64,000 nucleotides of DNA from Ifrita kowaldi (Eukaryota > Chordata > Aves > Passeriformes > Cinclosomatidae), in the NCBI GenBank assembly GCA_013398055.1, contig VZRS01012081.1:62001-126000 (forward strand). Reading direction: 5' to 3'. The position numbers and the translations under genes were made by a program. The notes beneath the pieces are model-generated. The model made no database searches and was not told the DNA's origin. It worked only from the letters and a program-made list of their open reading frames with translations. How positions within the stretch are numbered: position 1 is the stretch's first letter; each line of letters begins with the position of its first letter. Positions 48,601-60,600 of this stretch are shown here, one piece after another.

Positions 48601-50879
48601 TCATTGGGTGCAACTCTCCCATATAAGGACCCAATCCAGGGTCTATGCAGAGACCATACTGACATGCAGCTGTACATCATTATTTCTGAATACACTATTT
48701 TTGCTTCTTCCTTGTTTTAGGACAACAGAAATGCTAATTTAGGTCAATAACCCAGATATGCTAGAACAAAGTCTTGATAGGCCAAAATCTATCAGATGCA
48801 TAATTTTATGCAAATAGCATGATAAAACTGTGATAACATTTATCCATTTTCTTTTAACTTCTTTAGCTTTTTACAACATCAGCCTTTATCTACTTATTGA
48901 ACCAAGTGTTACCTACCTACATTTAATTTCCATCATCTTTCCAAGTTGCTTGCAGCCACAAACTATTTTAGTGGAAAACACCAACTGATATGTTTGAAGT
49001 CTTTACCAAACGTGCTGATGAATCGTGTGCAAGTACAAGCACACGCACTGTAAAGTACAGCAACCTGTCCTGGAGCATCCTTACCACAGGATGTCTAATG
49101 AACAAGAGAAGTATTCCATGCTCCAGAGATGCCTTTTCCATATTCCAGCAATATACCGCTGGTAACTGAGAACACACAGCCCTGACTCTAGGATGGCACA
49201 GGGAATGCCTCTTCCTCCCCCAGGAGATTTTCACTTAACGCGTTGTCAGCCATCTAAATCCAAAAGGCTTGAAACTGTGAACTGGAAGGTTTAATTCTGC
49301 ATTCTGGAGTGAAGCCAAGCACACAGCTAAGGACAGCCCAACCACTCACTAAACGCCTCAGCCTGCTGCTGCTGGCATGTGCCACAGACACCATTGCCCT
49401 CAGCAACAGGATGGTTGTTCACAGTTTAAAGAGCAAACCTAGGAGGAGCAAACCACTGCCTCATCTGGCTCAGCCACACCCCAGGCTGCTCCTTTTCTGA
49501 GGGGTTTTTGCACACCCTGACCACATAACACAATCATGAGACATTTTAAAATGGAAGAACCAACTTCATTTCTAAATGAGTAAGGTGAAAAAACCTAAAG
49601 TTTTAGGCCTGGTGTTTTATCCTTTGCTTGGGCTAAGAAAAAATAAGGAAGTACACTACAGAATATTTGGAGGTAGTGTTTTGAACATCACTGAACAAGG
49701 CTGGCCAATTCCACCTTTCCTTTCCCTCACGTTTAAGACTTGTCTGCTGTATGCACATGAAAATATTTAGGAAGGATGCTTTTGACATTTGACAGAGGAC
49801 ACATCAGTATGTGCTGGACACTCTTTCCCTGGCAACATTCCTTTTCTCTTTGCAACAAAAAGAAGAGCAAAGCTTTTTCAGAGAGGAAAGAGTACAGACA
49901 TGAAAAGTGAAAACAGCACTGCCCAGTGTCAGTAGATCCTTTATGCTGGATGATGAAAAAAAATAGATCTTAAACAGCAAACACAAGTTTTATAGTACAG
50001 CTCCAAGAGTGATGGCTGCTTTAGATCTCTACGGCACTGGCAATGTAGGAACCCCTAACTGAGTTGGTTTGTGGACATCAACATAAAAAGAATGTTAAAA
50101 ATAAACTTACAGCTAACCATTTAATTAGTGCATTTTATCTGCAGCTCTAATGAGCCTTTGATTTCAGGAATGGTTGCATGTGTCATAAATACTTATCCTG
50201 GGCATTTGAAATGTCCATGGGGAAAAAAAAGAAAGTTGTTATTTTTCCTGTTTCTCTGATCCCAGAAGTTCTAATACTGCATATGTGTGACAGCTCTGAA
50301 AAAATCGTTTTCTGGGTCCAAGCAAAACAATTCAAACACACACTCTGCTAGTTTTAGAATTACTTTTTAAACAAAACATTCGCATAAATTATAGAAAAAA
50401 CTGGAACCATGTTTCCCCCAATTTTCCTCCCCAGTCCCAGTCATCCATCCCTTCATTACATGTTGCTTCATCTTGTAACACTCTCTAGCTAGGACTAATC
50501 TTCCTGCTCTTAGGGTGCAAATTTTTTCTGCGCTGGATTCCTGGGATGTTCATGCCAGCAGAACAGCACTATGCCTTCCTGTTACATATACATGGTCACA
50601 GTTAAGCAACTCAGGCACCCAGGTTTTGGGTTGAGCTTCATTTGTTCACTTTAATTTGTGTACTAATTAAATGTGCTCCCGCAGTGTTATGGACTACTGC
50701 AGCTTTATTTAGGTGATTTGCAAGGGGGACCTCAGGATCTGTCAACAGGCTCATTTATCCAGCTGTCCTTCAGCCCTGTCCTGGAGATCATTAGAGCAAC
50801 CTGCTAAAATCCTGAAATGCTGTGCAGCCTTTCAAAAGAGCAGAAGAGGATTCAGGAGCTGCCCAAGACATGCAGGTGA
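45700..50879. other. gene-free AT-rich DNA
   Basis: About 5.2 kb with no recognised gene or transposon. It contains a 24-bp palindrome (47151-47174), a short 10-bp tandem 'gagtgagat' repeat near 47850-47873 and a GC-richer segment of unknown origin at 48040-48290. All open frames are short. Confidence 0.5.
47151..47174. repeat. perfect inverted repeat, 11-bp arms
   Basis: The arm AACATTTCTTT, a 2-base centre AA, and the arm AAAGAAATGTT pair without mismatch. It could extrude as a cruciform or be a chance palindrome in AT-rich DNA. Confidence 0.9.
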
Positions 50880-51182
50880 TGGGGAGTGGGGTAGAGCAAA
50901 AAATCCTTTCTCAAGCATGCAGAGATAGGACCAGGGGGATTGGCTTCAAATTGGAGGGTATGTTTAGATTAGATATTAGGAAGAAATTCTTGACTGTGAA
51001 GGTGGTGAGCCCCTGGAACAGGTCATCTAGAGAAGTTGTGGATGCCCCATCCCTGGAAGTGTTCAAGGCCAGGTTGGATGGTGCTCTGAGCAACCTCATC
51101 TAGTAGGTGTTCCTGCCCATGGGAAGTTGGAAGGAGATGATGTTTAAGGGTCCCTTAAAACCCACATCATTTTATGATTATA
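50880..51182 (+). mobile_element. CR1 LINE 3' fragment, plus strand
   Basis: The C-terminal end of CR1 ORF2 plus a decayed 3' tail. Recognisable words are 'ttagatattaggaagaaatt', 'gaagttgtggatgccccatc' and 'aaggccaggttggatggtgc'. The tail ends near 'cattttatgattat', the usual CR1 terminus. It is 5' truncated and non-autonomous. Confidence 0.9.
50930..51103 (+). pseudogene. CR1 ORF2 C-terminal remnant
   Basis: The frame reads RTRGIGFKLEG, then MFRLDIRKKFLTVKVVSPWN, REVVDAPSLEVFKARLDGAL and SNLI before a stop. This is the extreme C-terminus of avian CR1 ORF2, preserved without an internal stop over this segment. Upstream residues in the same frame (from 50822) do not look like CR1. No catalytic domain is present. 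Confidence 0.88.
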
Positions 51183-53922
51183 AGAGAAGTCAAACCTTTT
51201 TAAGCCTAGCCTTTTGAAACTAATGCCTAGGCAGTAAGGCTGCTGCTGTGTTTCTCTCCCAAGATATTTCGAACTTCATTGCTAAATTTTATTCCAACTG
51301 ATAAAATAACTTTTACCACTAGTAAGCCATTATATTCCTACAGCTTTTTACAAAGTAGGTACCTAAGCAGTGAAAAGAGGTTTCACAGACTAAAGCAGAA
51401 TATCAACTTTTCCATGGTACCAGAAATAGTTTTTGAAAGTCAGAGGAAAATACTTCAGTAAGAAAATGCCTTCTCAAACAACAGAAAAATCTATCCACAA
51501 GACACAAGTGCATGGGAAATCAAGATACACCACACTTGGAATGAGGTTTCTGAAGATAATTTTTACTAAAGAGATGCATCACAAATACTTTGGAAAACCA
51601 AAATACAAGTAGCATTTTGGTTAAGTTTGTTAATTTTAATTAGGATTTTGGTTAGTATCTGCTAAGTGCCGGAAGAAAAATCTAGAAAAACATAGAGATA
51701 CAAACACTGGTCAATATCAGAGGCAAAGGACCTCTAAGATGAGGACAAAAGAAAAAAATTAATTTTAAATCTCTCTGAAACTCTGCTTTGCAATTGGAAT
51801 GAAGTGACTGGCACGGCAAAGTGTTGTCCCTGGCATTTTTTTTTTCTGTCCAACAGCTCGTACAAATTCTGAGGGAGTAAATGGAACTACCAGCTAAAAA
51901 TTACCTGCCGCTCCATTACTCATGCCTTGGAATAGACACAAAAATGTGGACTCACAGATCAGAATTTTTAGCAAGACTCTGACTGTTTTAACAGCTTTAC
52001 TTTCCTACCTTTCTGTGGATGTTATCTGTACAGCTAGATCCCTTCGTCAACCAAAACTGGCAGAAATACCTGAAAGCACATTGTGCTTCATGCAACTGGA
52101 ATCCAATTTTAGATTTACCACTATCATTTATATGCTACAGACTTGTATTTTCCCTTATGTGTCCCAGCTGCACAACAAGTAAGGGAAGCACCTGCATAAT
52201 AAAGAAGAGTGAGTTAGAGGACAAGGATGAGCACCACTGCCCTCTCCAGAAAAGCCAGCAGCAGATGACAAGCTGACGATACACTGCAGTTAGCTGTCAG
52301 AAGAAAACAAGAGAGGGGAGAGAGATTTTGTTTCTTGAACTGCAGATTTCTGCAAGTGTTAACTTGGTTTTAAAGAAGCTTTTCTTATTTGTATATAGCA
52401 GAGATTCAGGAGGCAGAGCTTTTGAACTGTTGCATGTCAGGTCGGATGAACTTAGGTAACACCAGCAGTGGAAACACGAGGACATTCTGACCTGAAAGGC
52501 ATCACTGCTTACACTCAGGCATCTTTTTTACTTATCTGGTAGGGATTTAGGGATTTCACCGACCCCCTTTAGTGCCTTAATATTAGCTCAGGATCTGTTT
52601 TTAAACAGGGGTTATGGACCATTGGCGTTGGGCTGCAAATCCCATCAACATTTGTCTTGCGTGTTAAGGGCTTTTATCTTTCCTCATGCAAGATCAAGTG
52701 AAAAGGACAGAAAAAGCAATTCAGAAGATATGCAAGTAGAAATATGAACAAATACAAATTTGCATCTTAATAACTTTGAGATACAGAGCTCAGCATAACT
52801 GTTTGCATTATTTCCTCTGTATAACTCCTTGCTTTATGCCCCTTACCCACTTGATTAAAATCCATTATCAGATATAGAAAGGTAACTGGGGAAATATGTT
52901 CTAAGGACTTAGATTTAACAATTCCTATAAAACATTTCACAAGTTTTTATGTATCAATAATGTGTCTGGGCCAAAAGACAAAACAGATAAAAGTTTTCTG
53001 TATGATATGATGACAAAAAATCCTACACAAACAAACAAACCAACCAAACCCCCAGACTTCTTGTGATGAGACAATTAGATGTGTAGATAGTGACACAGTC
53101 ACCTTCACAGAAAATATATACAGCATGTATTATCTCTGCCAACAGTCATGCACATGTGCTGTCCATGTCAAGGCCTCTCTATTGAAAACAGGGAGAAAAT
53201 TAGGATACATTTAAAAGTGCAAGAGAAATTCAAAGGCAAAAGACAACCTGCTTAAAAAGGGAGCAGAAACAAGTTATAGAAAGGCAGCTTGACTAAACTG
53301 GGTGAATTTATATACTCTGAATATAAATGTGCAAACAGTGTTATTGAGAGTGGGAAGAGAAATTGTGGGAAGATAAGGAACTCACTATGCCTTCAATTTC
53401 CCCACTTGTTTCTTAAAAAATCAAGTTTTGAAATAAAAACTATTTCACATGCTTGTTTCCACCCACAACAAAAAGATGCTTTTTACTAACTTATATTACA
53501 CCTTTTTCACACTAAAAGAGAGTGCAGAATGCACCTCAGTACAAGAAACAGAAGTTTAAAGAGTTTAAATTTAAAGAGCTATCCCTAACCTTCAAAATTT
53601 TCAAAAATACTCTTTTTGCCTTATTGAAGCACTACAAAGAGACTCATAAAGCAGATCTTATCTGTTTTCATTCTGCTGTTTCTCATCAAATCTGTTTGCT
53701 CTATCAGATCAGCAAACCGCAGGACATTTTCTATCTTATCTCTCACGATAAAGATTACAGACATGGCATGAATTAATGTCAGCCTAAAAATTGCCCCACT
53801 TCTACTTAAGGAATATCACAGTTCTGTAAATGAGATTTTTTTCTTTTTAGTCATTAAATTTTTGGCACTAAGTAAAAGAATTAATCTACCTTTTATTTAG
53901 AAACAGGCAGGTATATATCTTC
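51183..53922. other. gene-free AT-rich DNA
   Basis: No recognised gene or transposon. A C/A-rich simple tract (acaaacaaacaaaccaacc) occurs at 53029-53052. Short open frames only. Confidence 0.5.
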
Positions 53923-53995
53923 TCATATGGGGTATTTTCTAAGAAAGATCTTGCTAAATAAGAGAAAGGTAATCTTTAGAAAATACCCTAAGTAA
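53923..53995 (+). ncRNA. hairpin of pre-miRNA-like size (candidate only)
   Basis: The arm 53930-53942 (GGGTATTTTCTAA) pairs perfectly with 53976-53988 (TTAGAAAATACCC). Past a 3-nt bulge, AGAT at 53946-53949 pairs with ATCT at 53972-53975, leaving a ~22-nt loop. Outward there are a G:U pair, a U:A pair and scattered further pairs. The overall size (~73 nt) suits a pre-miRNA, but AT-rich inverted repeats arise by chance or from palindromic transposons. Expression is unknown. Confidence 0.2.
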
Positions 53996-56900
53996 TCATC
54001 TGCTTAATATAGAAATCCATAATTTACTACTTCAAAGTTACATTTTGAGAGTTTCAATCAAGAGAATGGACTTTTACATCAATAAGTTTCCATGAATTTT
54101 ACAAGTTTATATCTTTTTTTCTAGTTTATAACTGGACAAACCCCATTCTTAATATATTTAAACCAACCTTCAAACATAAATAACTTGAAACCGTGATGGG
54201 TTTTTTTAGCTTGCAGAGAATTTTCATAGTTGTTCAGCTGCCTTAGAGGATTAAGAACAAAATCAAAACAGAATCAAGCTCTTTCTCTTTATAAAACATA
54301 ATGGGATAATTTAACCTATCATGAAAATGGATGGTGGCTATCAAATGAAAAACACAACCTACCCTGTATTTTCATATGCAATAAAAAGCAGTACTTTGTA
54401 ATGCTCGCCAAAGCAGCATCTGGTAAATTAATGACAAAACTGATAAGGGAAAAAGCCTTTTATGTCCAACAGTGGGAAGGAGGAACCAAAACCAAGAAAC
54501 AATCTCCAAAAAGCTTAAAAAAAAAATCTGCCTTTATAATTGTAGCAATCCTTTGAAATTTTATCAGGTGTTTTCTTAAGGGCATTTTCATGGGCATTTT
54601 CATGTTATTTCAAATTAATTGATGAGGCATTTCATCTGTGTGCAATGCTTATAAAAATGTGGAATAAAAGACAAAGGGAGGTGATTTTTATATGCAAATG
54701 ACTCACTGATACGATATATTTGCCAATTAATCAATATCTTTGCAATGCCCCCATCTGGTGGCCAGGTGAGAGAGAGATTTTCCTCACCCAGGTAAGAGAT
54801 GCAGCTGGGGCAGTATACCTATGGGGGCAGTATACATATATCTGTACAGAAGTGCCCTTATTCCCTATTTTTCTATCTAAAAGCCTTTTTAAAAGATGAT
54901 TAAGCAAAGAGTTTTTACAACTCAATCTACCTGTGAACCATTCAGTTCCTTCCCAAAACACACACTCAGTCTTGTCTGCCACAAGTTTCAAGAGGAGATG
55001 GAAAATGGCTCATAGAATAACTGTCCACTATGGCCAGAGGGAGAAAGCTTTCTTAGGAAATGCGATTGACCTGGGCCAAGAAAGGCTTCATCTTCCCAAT
55101 AACAGCAGAATAAGCCCTCCCAAAGGGTGGCTGCCTTGTTCTTTCATGGTTTCAAACATGACCAGGCAGAGACCGGTGTGATCTGACTTCCAGAGATCTG
55201 ACAACAGCCTGCCCCTCTCACTGGAGATAAAGCATAATCCAGAGTGGGGAAACTTGATTTTTTGAGGCTGGGCAGACTGTCTCAGGTCTCCAGTTCATGA
55301 CACCCAGCTAGTGACTGAAAAGTTTCACTAAAAGGATGATCACCAGTTTTGTTCAATCAGTTAAGTAAGCAAAGTCTGTGTGATCTTTCCTTGTGAATCT
55401 GAGTCATCAGGAAAACAAAACCAACACAGCAGTTCCAAATTCTTTAAAAAGTAGATTTGTTTCTACTCATTTCAAGGGGATTAATTTTAAGACTTTTCTG
55501 AAAGACAGGTAATTTTATGATCACATGTCAGCCAGCTCTAGAAAAGCTAAGGAACAGTATGATACTAATGATTGAAAAGACACAATTGCATCAGCATCAA
55601 CAATTCCTAAATTGCCAGTATTGTATAATTAACTCAAAAGACTTTCAATTTCCCTATTCCCTTGACCTCCCATAATTTCTTTTTTGACTAACTTCTTTTG
55701 ATGGTAGCTCAAAAACAAGGTTTATTTACATGTGACAATTCAAATATGGAGCCTAGATAAGTGGCAATGTTTCCGAAAGGGAAGGAGCTCTTGCAGAATT
55801 GGTTTTGCAATTGTTTCTGGTTCAGAGTCTTTTTCAAGACTCATAAGGTTCTGAGACACATGGCATGAATAAAATGTCTTCCAACACTGCAGATAAACAG
55901 AGGCTCCAGGCAGTGTCTGACCACGGATTAGATGTTTATTATACTAAAATAAATAAAATTACCTAGATTGCAAGGCTTCCAGCAAAAAGATGTTTTACAT
56001 TGTGCTGTATTGATGTAACCCACCTGTCAGACTGAATAAATGAATGGAATTAAATCTGCTTTATTGCGGGAAACAAACATGAAAAGAAAAGGTGGTGAGA
56101 GGTTACAATCACTCAGTCTGTAACTGTTTACTGGGATTGGAAACTAAAACTGCAGCAAGGGAAAGGGACCTGGCAAGCAGAGGAGTACAGCTCTTTGAAT
56201 TGGTTAAGCTAATCTCAGTATTGTTCTTAATTCTAAAGTAAGGATGATAAGAAATTGAAACAATAGTAGTAAAATATCAAGGAGGGATTAGTTATAGTTC
56301 ATATAGTTATCATTATATTAGTGATAATTAGCTGTGTTTGTCTTCCATGATTTCAGCTGCCTTTTGAGATATTCTGTTGTTAATTCGAAGTTAGTTAAGT
56401 GCACGTACCAAAGACAAAGCTCCTGTCTCTTATCCACATAAATTCTATGTAACATTCCAAAACCAGAGGTAAAACCACAGGTATCAAACACTGACACTGA
56501 CCTTCACAGTACATGCTCAGCTACTAATAGATTTTGAAGAACAGACATTTTCTCCTAAGGGTTTTGTTTTGGCCTTTAGTTCACAAAAATGCCCCATTGT
56601 ATCTGCTGTAACATCAGTTTATAGGAGTCTGATGGTTTGCTGTAGTATGGTTATAGTAAGCATATTACATTTCTACTACTGTCTAGCATAAACAACCCTG
56701 AGTTTCACATTTGAGAAATAGTCCATCTTTAAATTGACATTTTGTAAACTGGAAATATTAAAACAGGTTCTCTGGTTCATAGGAGAGAAATAAAAAATTA
56801 TTAATTCAACATATTTCTTCTATTGAAAGAAAAACAACAACAACAACAAAAAAACATACACAAGTAGTTTAGGAGACATCCCCAGACAACAGGAGTATGC

Positions 56901-57488
56901 AAAAGTAAATTTATTTCGAGATTAGGATCTTTGGCTAGCCTATGTAAATCCTTGCCTGAATCATAGTGAAAGCAGTAGTTAAAGTATAGAGAAAATCTAG
57001 TCTGGGTCTTTCAGGAGATAACTGACTGGCTTTGTAAAAAATTGTATTATTACTGATTCATCAACTTTTGTCAGGACTGATACAATCTGATAAGAAATGA
57101 AATAATTTAGAAGAAAAAGTTTTAGTTCAATTTTCAATGGAGTTTTGTTTTGTTTCGGTTTTTTTAAAGAAAATTCATATCTGTGGAAACTTTTAATTCA
57201 GAAAAGAAAGTTGTCTTGGTTACTTGCTTCTAAATACAAAATGATGACAACTGTTGCAACTGCACAAGGACATACAGAGAGTTTGTCTCCACAAAGGCAG
57301 GAGAAGTAACACAAAGCCCCACTGCCATGACTGAGAACCTGGTCACAGTTACATCTCCAATCTGCCAGTGCTGCAGACCAAGGCTCTGCAGCACCTGTTG
57401 CTGCAGAGAAGTCCAAGGCAAATCTCCAGCTTCAATACACGATGTTGGTGCCCCCGTGCTTCCTGGTGCAAATTGAAATCCAAGGAAG
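53996..57488. other. gene-free DNA with a possible regulatory cluster
   Basis: No recognised gene or transposon. A 12-bp tandem duplication 'gggcattttcat' lies at 54580-54603, and a ~19-bp one around 'gggcagtatac' at about 54809-54838. The interval 54600-54800 concentrates transcription-factor-like words, discussed under findings. (AAC)n occurs at about 56831-56846. Short open frames only. Confidence 0.5.
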
Positions 57489-57640
57489 GATCATAGGATT
57501 AGAGAATAAATTGGGTTGAAAGGGTTCTCTACAGAACATCCAATCCGGTCTTCTACTCAAAGGAGAGTCCACCACCACATTAAGAGTCAGCTGTTCAGGT
57601 CCATACACAATTATAGCTCTGGCTGTGTCCAGGGATACTT
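57489..57640 (-). mobile_element. CR1 LINE 3' tail, minus strand
   Basis: The plus strand starts 'atcataggattagagaataa' followed by 'attgggttgaaagggttctc' and 'acatccaatccggtcttcta'. That is the reverse complement of the CR1 tail, with its terminus at 57489. Weaker similarity to the CR1 tail and ORF2 end ('cagctgttcaggtc', 'gtgtccaggga') continues to about 57640. Confidence 0.75.
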
Positions 57641-60600
57641 GTTTATCATTTTATCTCATGGGATGGATATTCCGTCAAGCTACTGCTGGATCCCGGAGTT
57701 AATCTAATTCAAACATCCATAATACAGTGCCTGGAAGCAAGCAGGGAAACTCGTGTACAAAGGGGAATCCAAGCAGGGAAGACATCTAATCATGGATGCT
57801 TCTGAGCCCAAGGGCTTCCCTGAACATGGATGTCTGTACATGCTTCAGAGGTGAAGGAAAGCCAGAACGTTTGATCTTTAGAATCTTACACAGTTTTCCA
57901 CAAATCCTGACTCACTAGAAAACTCACAACCAGTGGCACATAGTCCTTTCTGAACAAAGTAACATTTGCCCAGTAAATATTCAGAGAAATTAAAAATTGC
58001 CTTTTAGTAAATGTGCATTTATATCTCTGCAGTGTCTTCACAGCAGTAATATAGACATATGATGGCCAAGAATGCTTTATTTATTTAATAGAGGCATATA
58101 AAAATGACAAAAGTTCTTAGCCAATGAAGCCAAGGAAATGCAACAATTAGGCTAACTCTCCTTCCAAGTTCAGCATGCTTAGCTAATATTATGACTCAAA
58201 AATAGAGAAGTAAAAACCCACCTTACTGCAAGGTTATAACTACGGCAAGACATTGAAATCTACAGTTTGGAAAAATATGTCAAAGTTCTCATAATATATA
58301 TGTAAGTTATAGACAATTTTCCTTTAGAAAAAAGAAGAGCAACATCAACCAGAATTACAACAGTATTCATGCTATTCACTCCGTTATTAGGCCATTTTTT
58401 GTACTACATAGTGATGAATTGAATCATATGGTATTGTTTCACTTTTGACCTCCAAATCTCTCCCCTTCCAGCTCTAAGATTAATCTTCCAATTTTCAAGT
58501 TTATGCAGTCATTCAAGCATTCTATGTGCTGACTCATACTCTTGCCAAGAAAGATGTAAGGTTTGCAATACTCTGAAGTTAGCATTTCACTTTTTCAGAT
58601 CAGCATTCCTTTGCCCACAGAAATAAGCAGTATGGGTGCATACAGGAGGGCCCACAAGTCTTTAGGCAGCTTAAACATGAAAAACCTTCATAATGCTGTT
58701 AATTTAAGACCCCATTCTAACGCTGGCATCTGAGCAGATATTTACTGCAGTTAACTAACACTCATGCCTAGGAATGGACAATGGTCACCTTCTAGAATTG
58801 AAAAGCTGCCTTTGACATCCACAAATAGAGTTGAAAACCCAAGGCCACATCCATTGTGTTTTACAAAACATTCTGCTTCCTCTTCAAACACACTCAAGTC
58901 CTAGCAAGTTTTCTGTTACAAAATATAACTTCTGCATTTCCATATAGTTTTTCACCCACCCACAGTAAATGGTTCAAGGCCAGACTCTTACGAACTTTGC
59001 TATTTTTCTCCCCCATAAACTGTGAAACTTGCAATGATGAATAACAATCTGTTTCCACATCTCTCTGCTGTGCAGTCTCCTTCACCAGGGCAAAACTTTC
59101 CAAGCAATTCTCAGGACTATAAAGTCACCTTGTGACTCTCTAATGTGATCGAAGAGCAGAAATTTGGACAGCATTCCAAGTCAAGTTGGGTTTGTTTTTT
59201 CTGTTTGGGATTTTTTTTTTTTAATCCTTGTCAGCTGATTTCAGCACCATCAGAACTTTATCAAAACATGCTGATAGATTCATTCTCTGCTTAGGGATGT
59301 CTGCAAGCCTCAGAGCAAGGTGTTTTATTGGCTGTATAAAAAACTCCCACTGAACACTCTGAAACAGTTGTTTCACTTCAACATATGAACAACTTTACTG
59401 ACCTTATATGAAGTTCTCATGTATTGGTCAAAAAGGATTTTCCTTACCACTCTACTCATGATTATTTTGACCATGCTTTTCAAACAGGGTTATATAAGTA
59501 ATGCAACCCCCTGCAAACCATAAAATAGAGGATTTCCATTCCTTGTCAAAATAATAGAGAACTGGGAAAAGATTGGGAATGTGATAGTACAGCAGATCAG
59601 AGACCAGTGTGGCAAAAGGTAATTCCCTTTGATATTCAACATCACACCATTTAAAGAAGATTGACAAGTCAAGTTTAAAAAAATCCCCCAAGGAAAAGAA
59701 TATCAGCACAGATGACTGACAGAGCTGTTGCTTCAGACATGAGGAAAAAGACTGAAAGCTGGGGCTTCCAAGAGAAAGTTACTTTTACTTGTTTCTCCAG
59801 CTGCTTGTTTCCACATCTCCACCACAGCCTGGATATAGTTATTTCTTTACATCCCTATTGCCCTGTTACCTTCTAGTTTTACTGTCATTTGTAACATCCA
59901 ATGATGCTTGTCTAGTTAGTGTGTTACATTTTCAGCAGCCTTTTCCTCAGATCTGGGGAATAAACCACATCAGTGGATATAATGAAGATAATTACACTCT
60001 TCACTTACATTGTGATTACTGTGCTGCAAGAAACACCGATTTAAGGCACCATTACTCTTATTTCTTATGTACTTATCAAATGTAGCTGCTTGGTCTCACT
60101 TTCCAGACCACACATCATTTCCCACTCCACATCACTATGTTTAATGAATTGATCAGATAGTATGTTCATATACTTTGAGCCTTCAGTAGTAAACACAGTG
60201 TTGTAAACAATGTCCCAAACTGTTCAAAGATCTTTTGCTCATTTTCAGAACAAAGCACCTCCAGCTATATTGTTTCCCTTTGCAAGAATGAGACCCAGCA
60301 TCTTTCAGGAGGACCACCATCTATTTTATGTTAAAGACATTGGAGAGTGCATCACTCCTGTATGTGTCTGCAGGAGTTTTCCAGTTAGGATATTACCACC
60401 AGTAATATATCCCACAGTGTGGTGTACTACAAAGACACCACAAATCTGTCACCAAAACAAACTCCAGCATTTGACACTAAGCAAAATGTTCAACAGATCC
60501 TTTTGGACAGACACTGTTACTGCTTACTTCCTACTCATAAGCCAGTGTGTGTGTCTATTAGCTCATTAGGGCATCATTAAAGCTTATCTATTTTCCTAAG

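Noticed and set aside
60210..60569. 119-codon plus-strand frame as a gene
   Set aside because: No recognisable domain, no convincing start context or splice structure, and composition like the surrounding AT-rich DNA.
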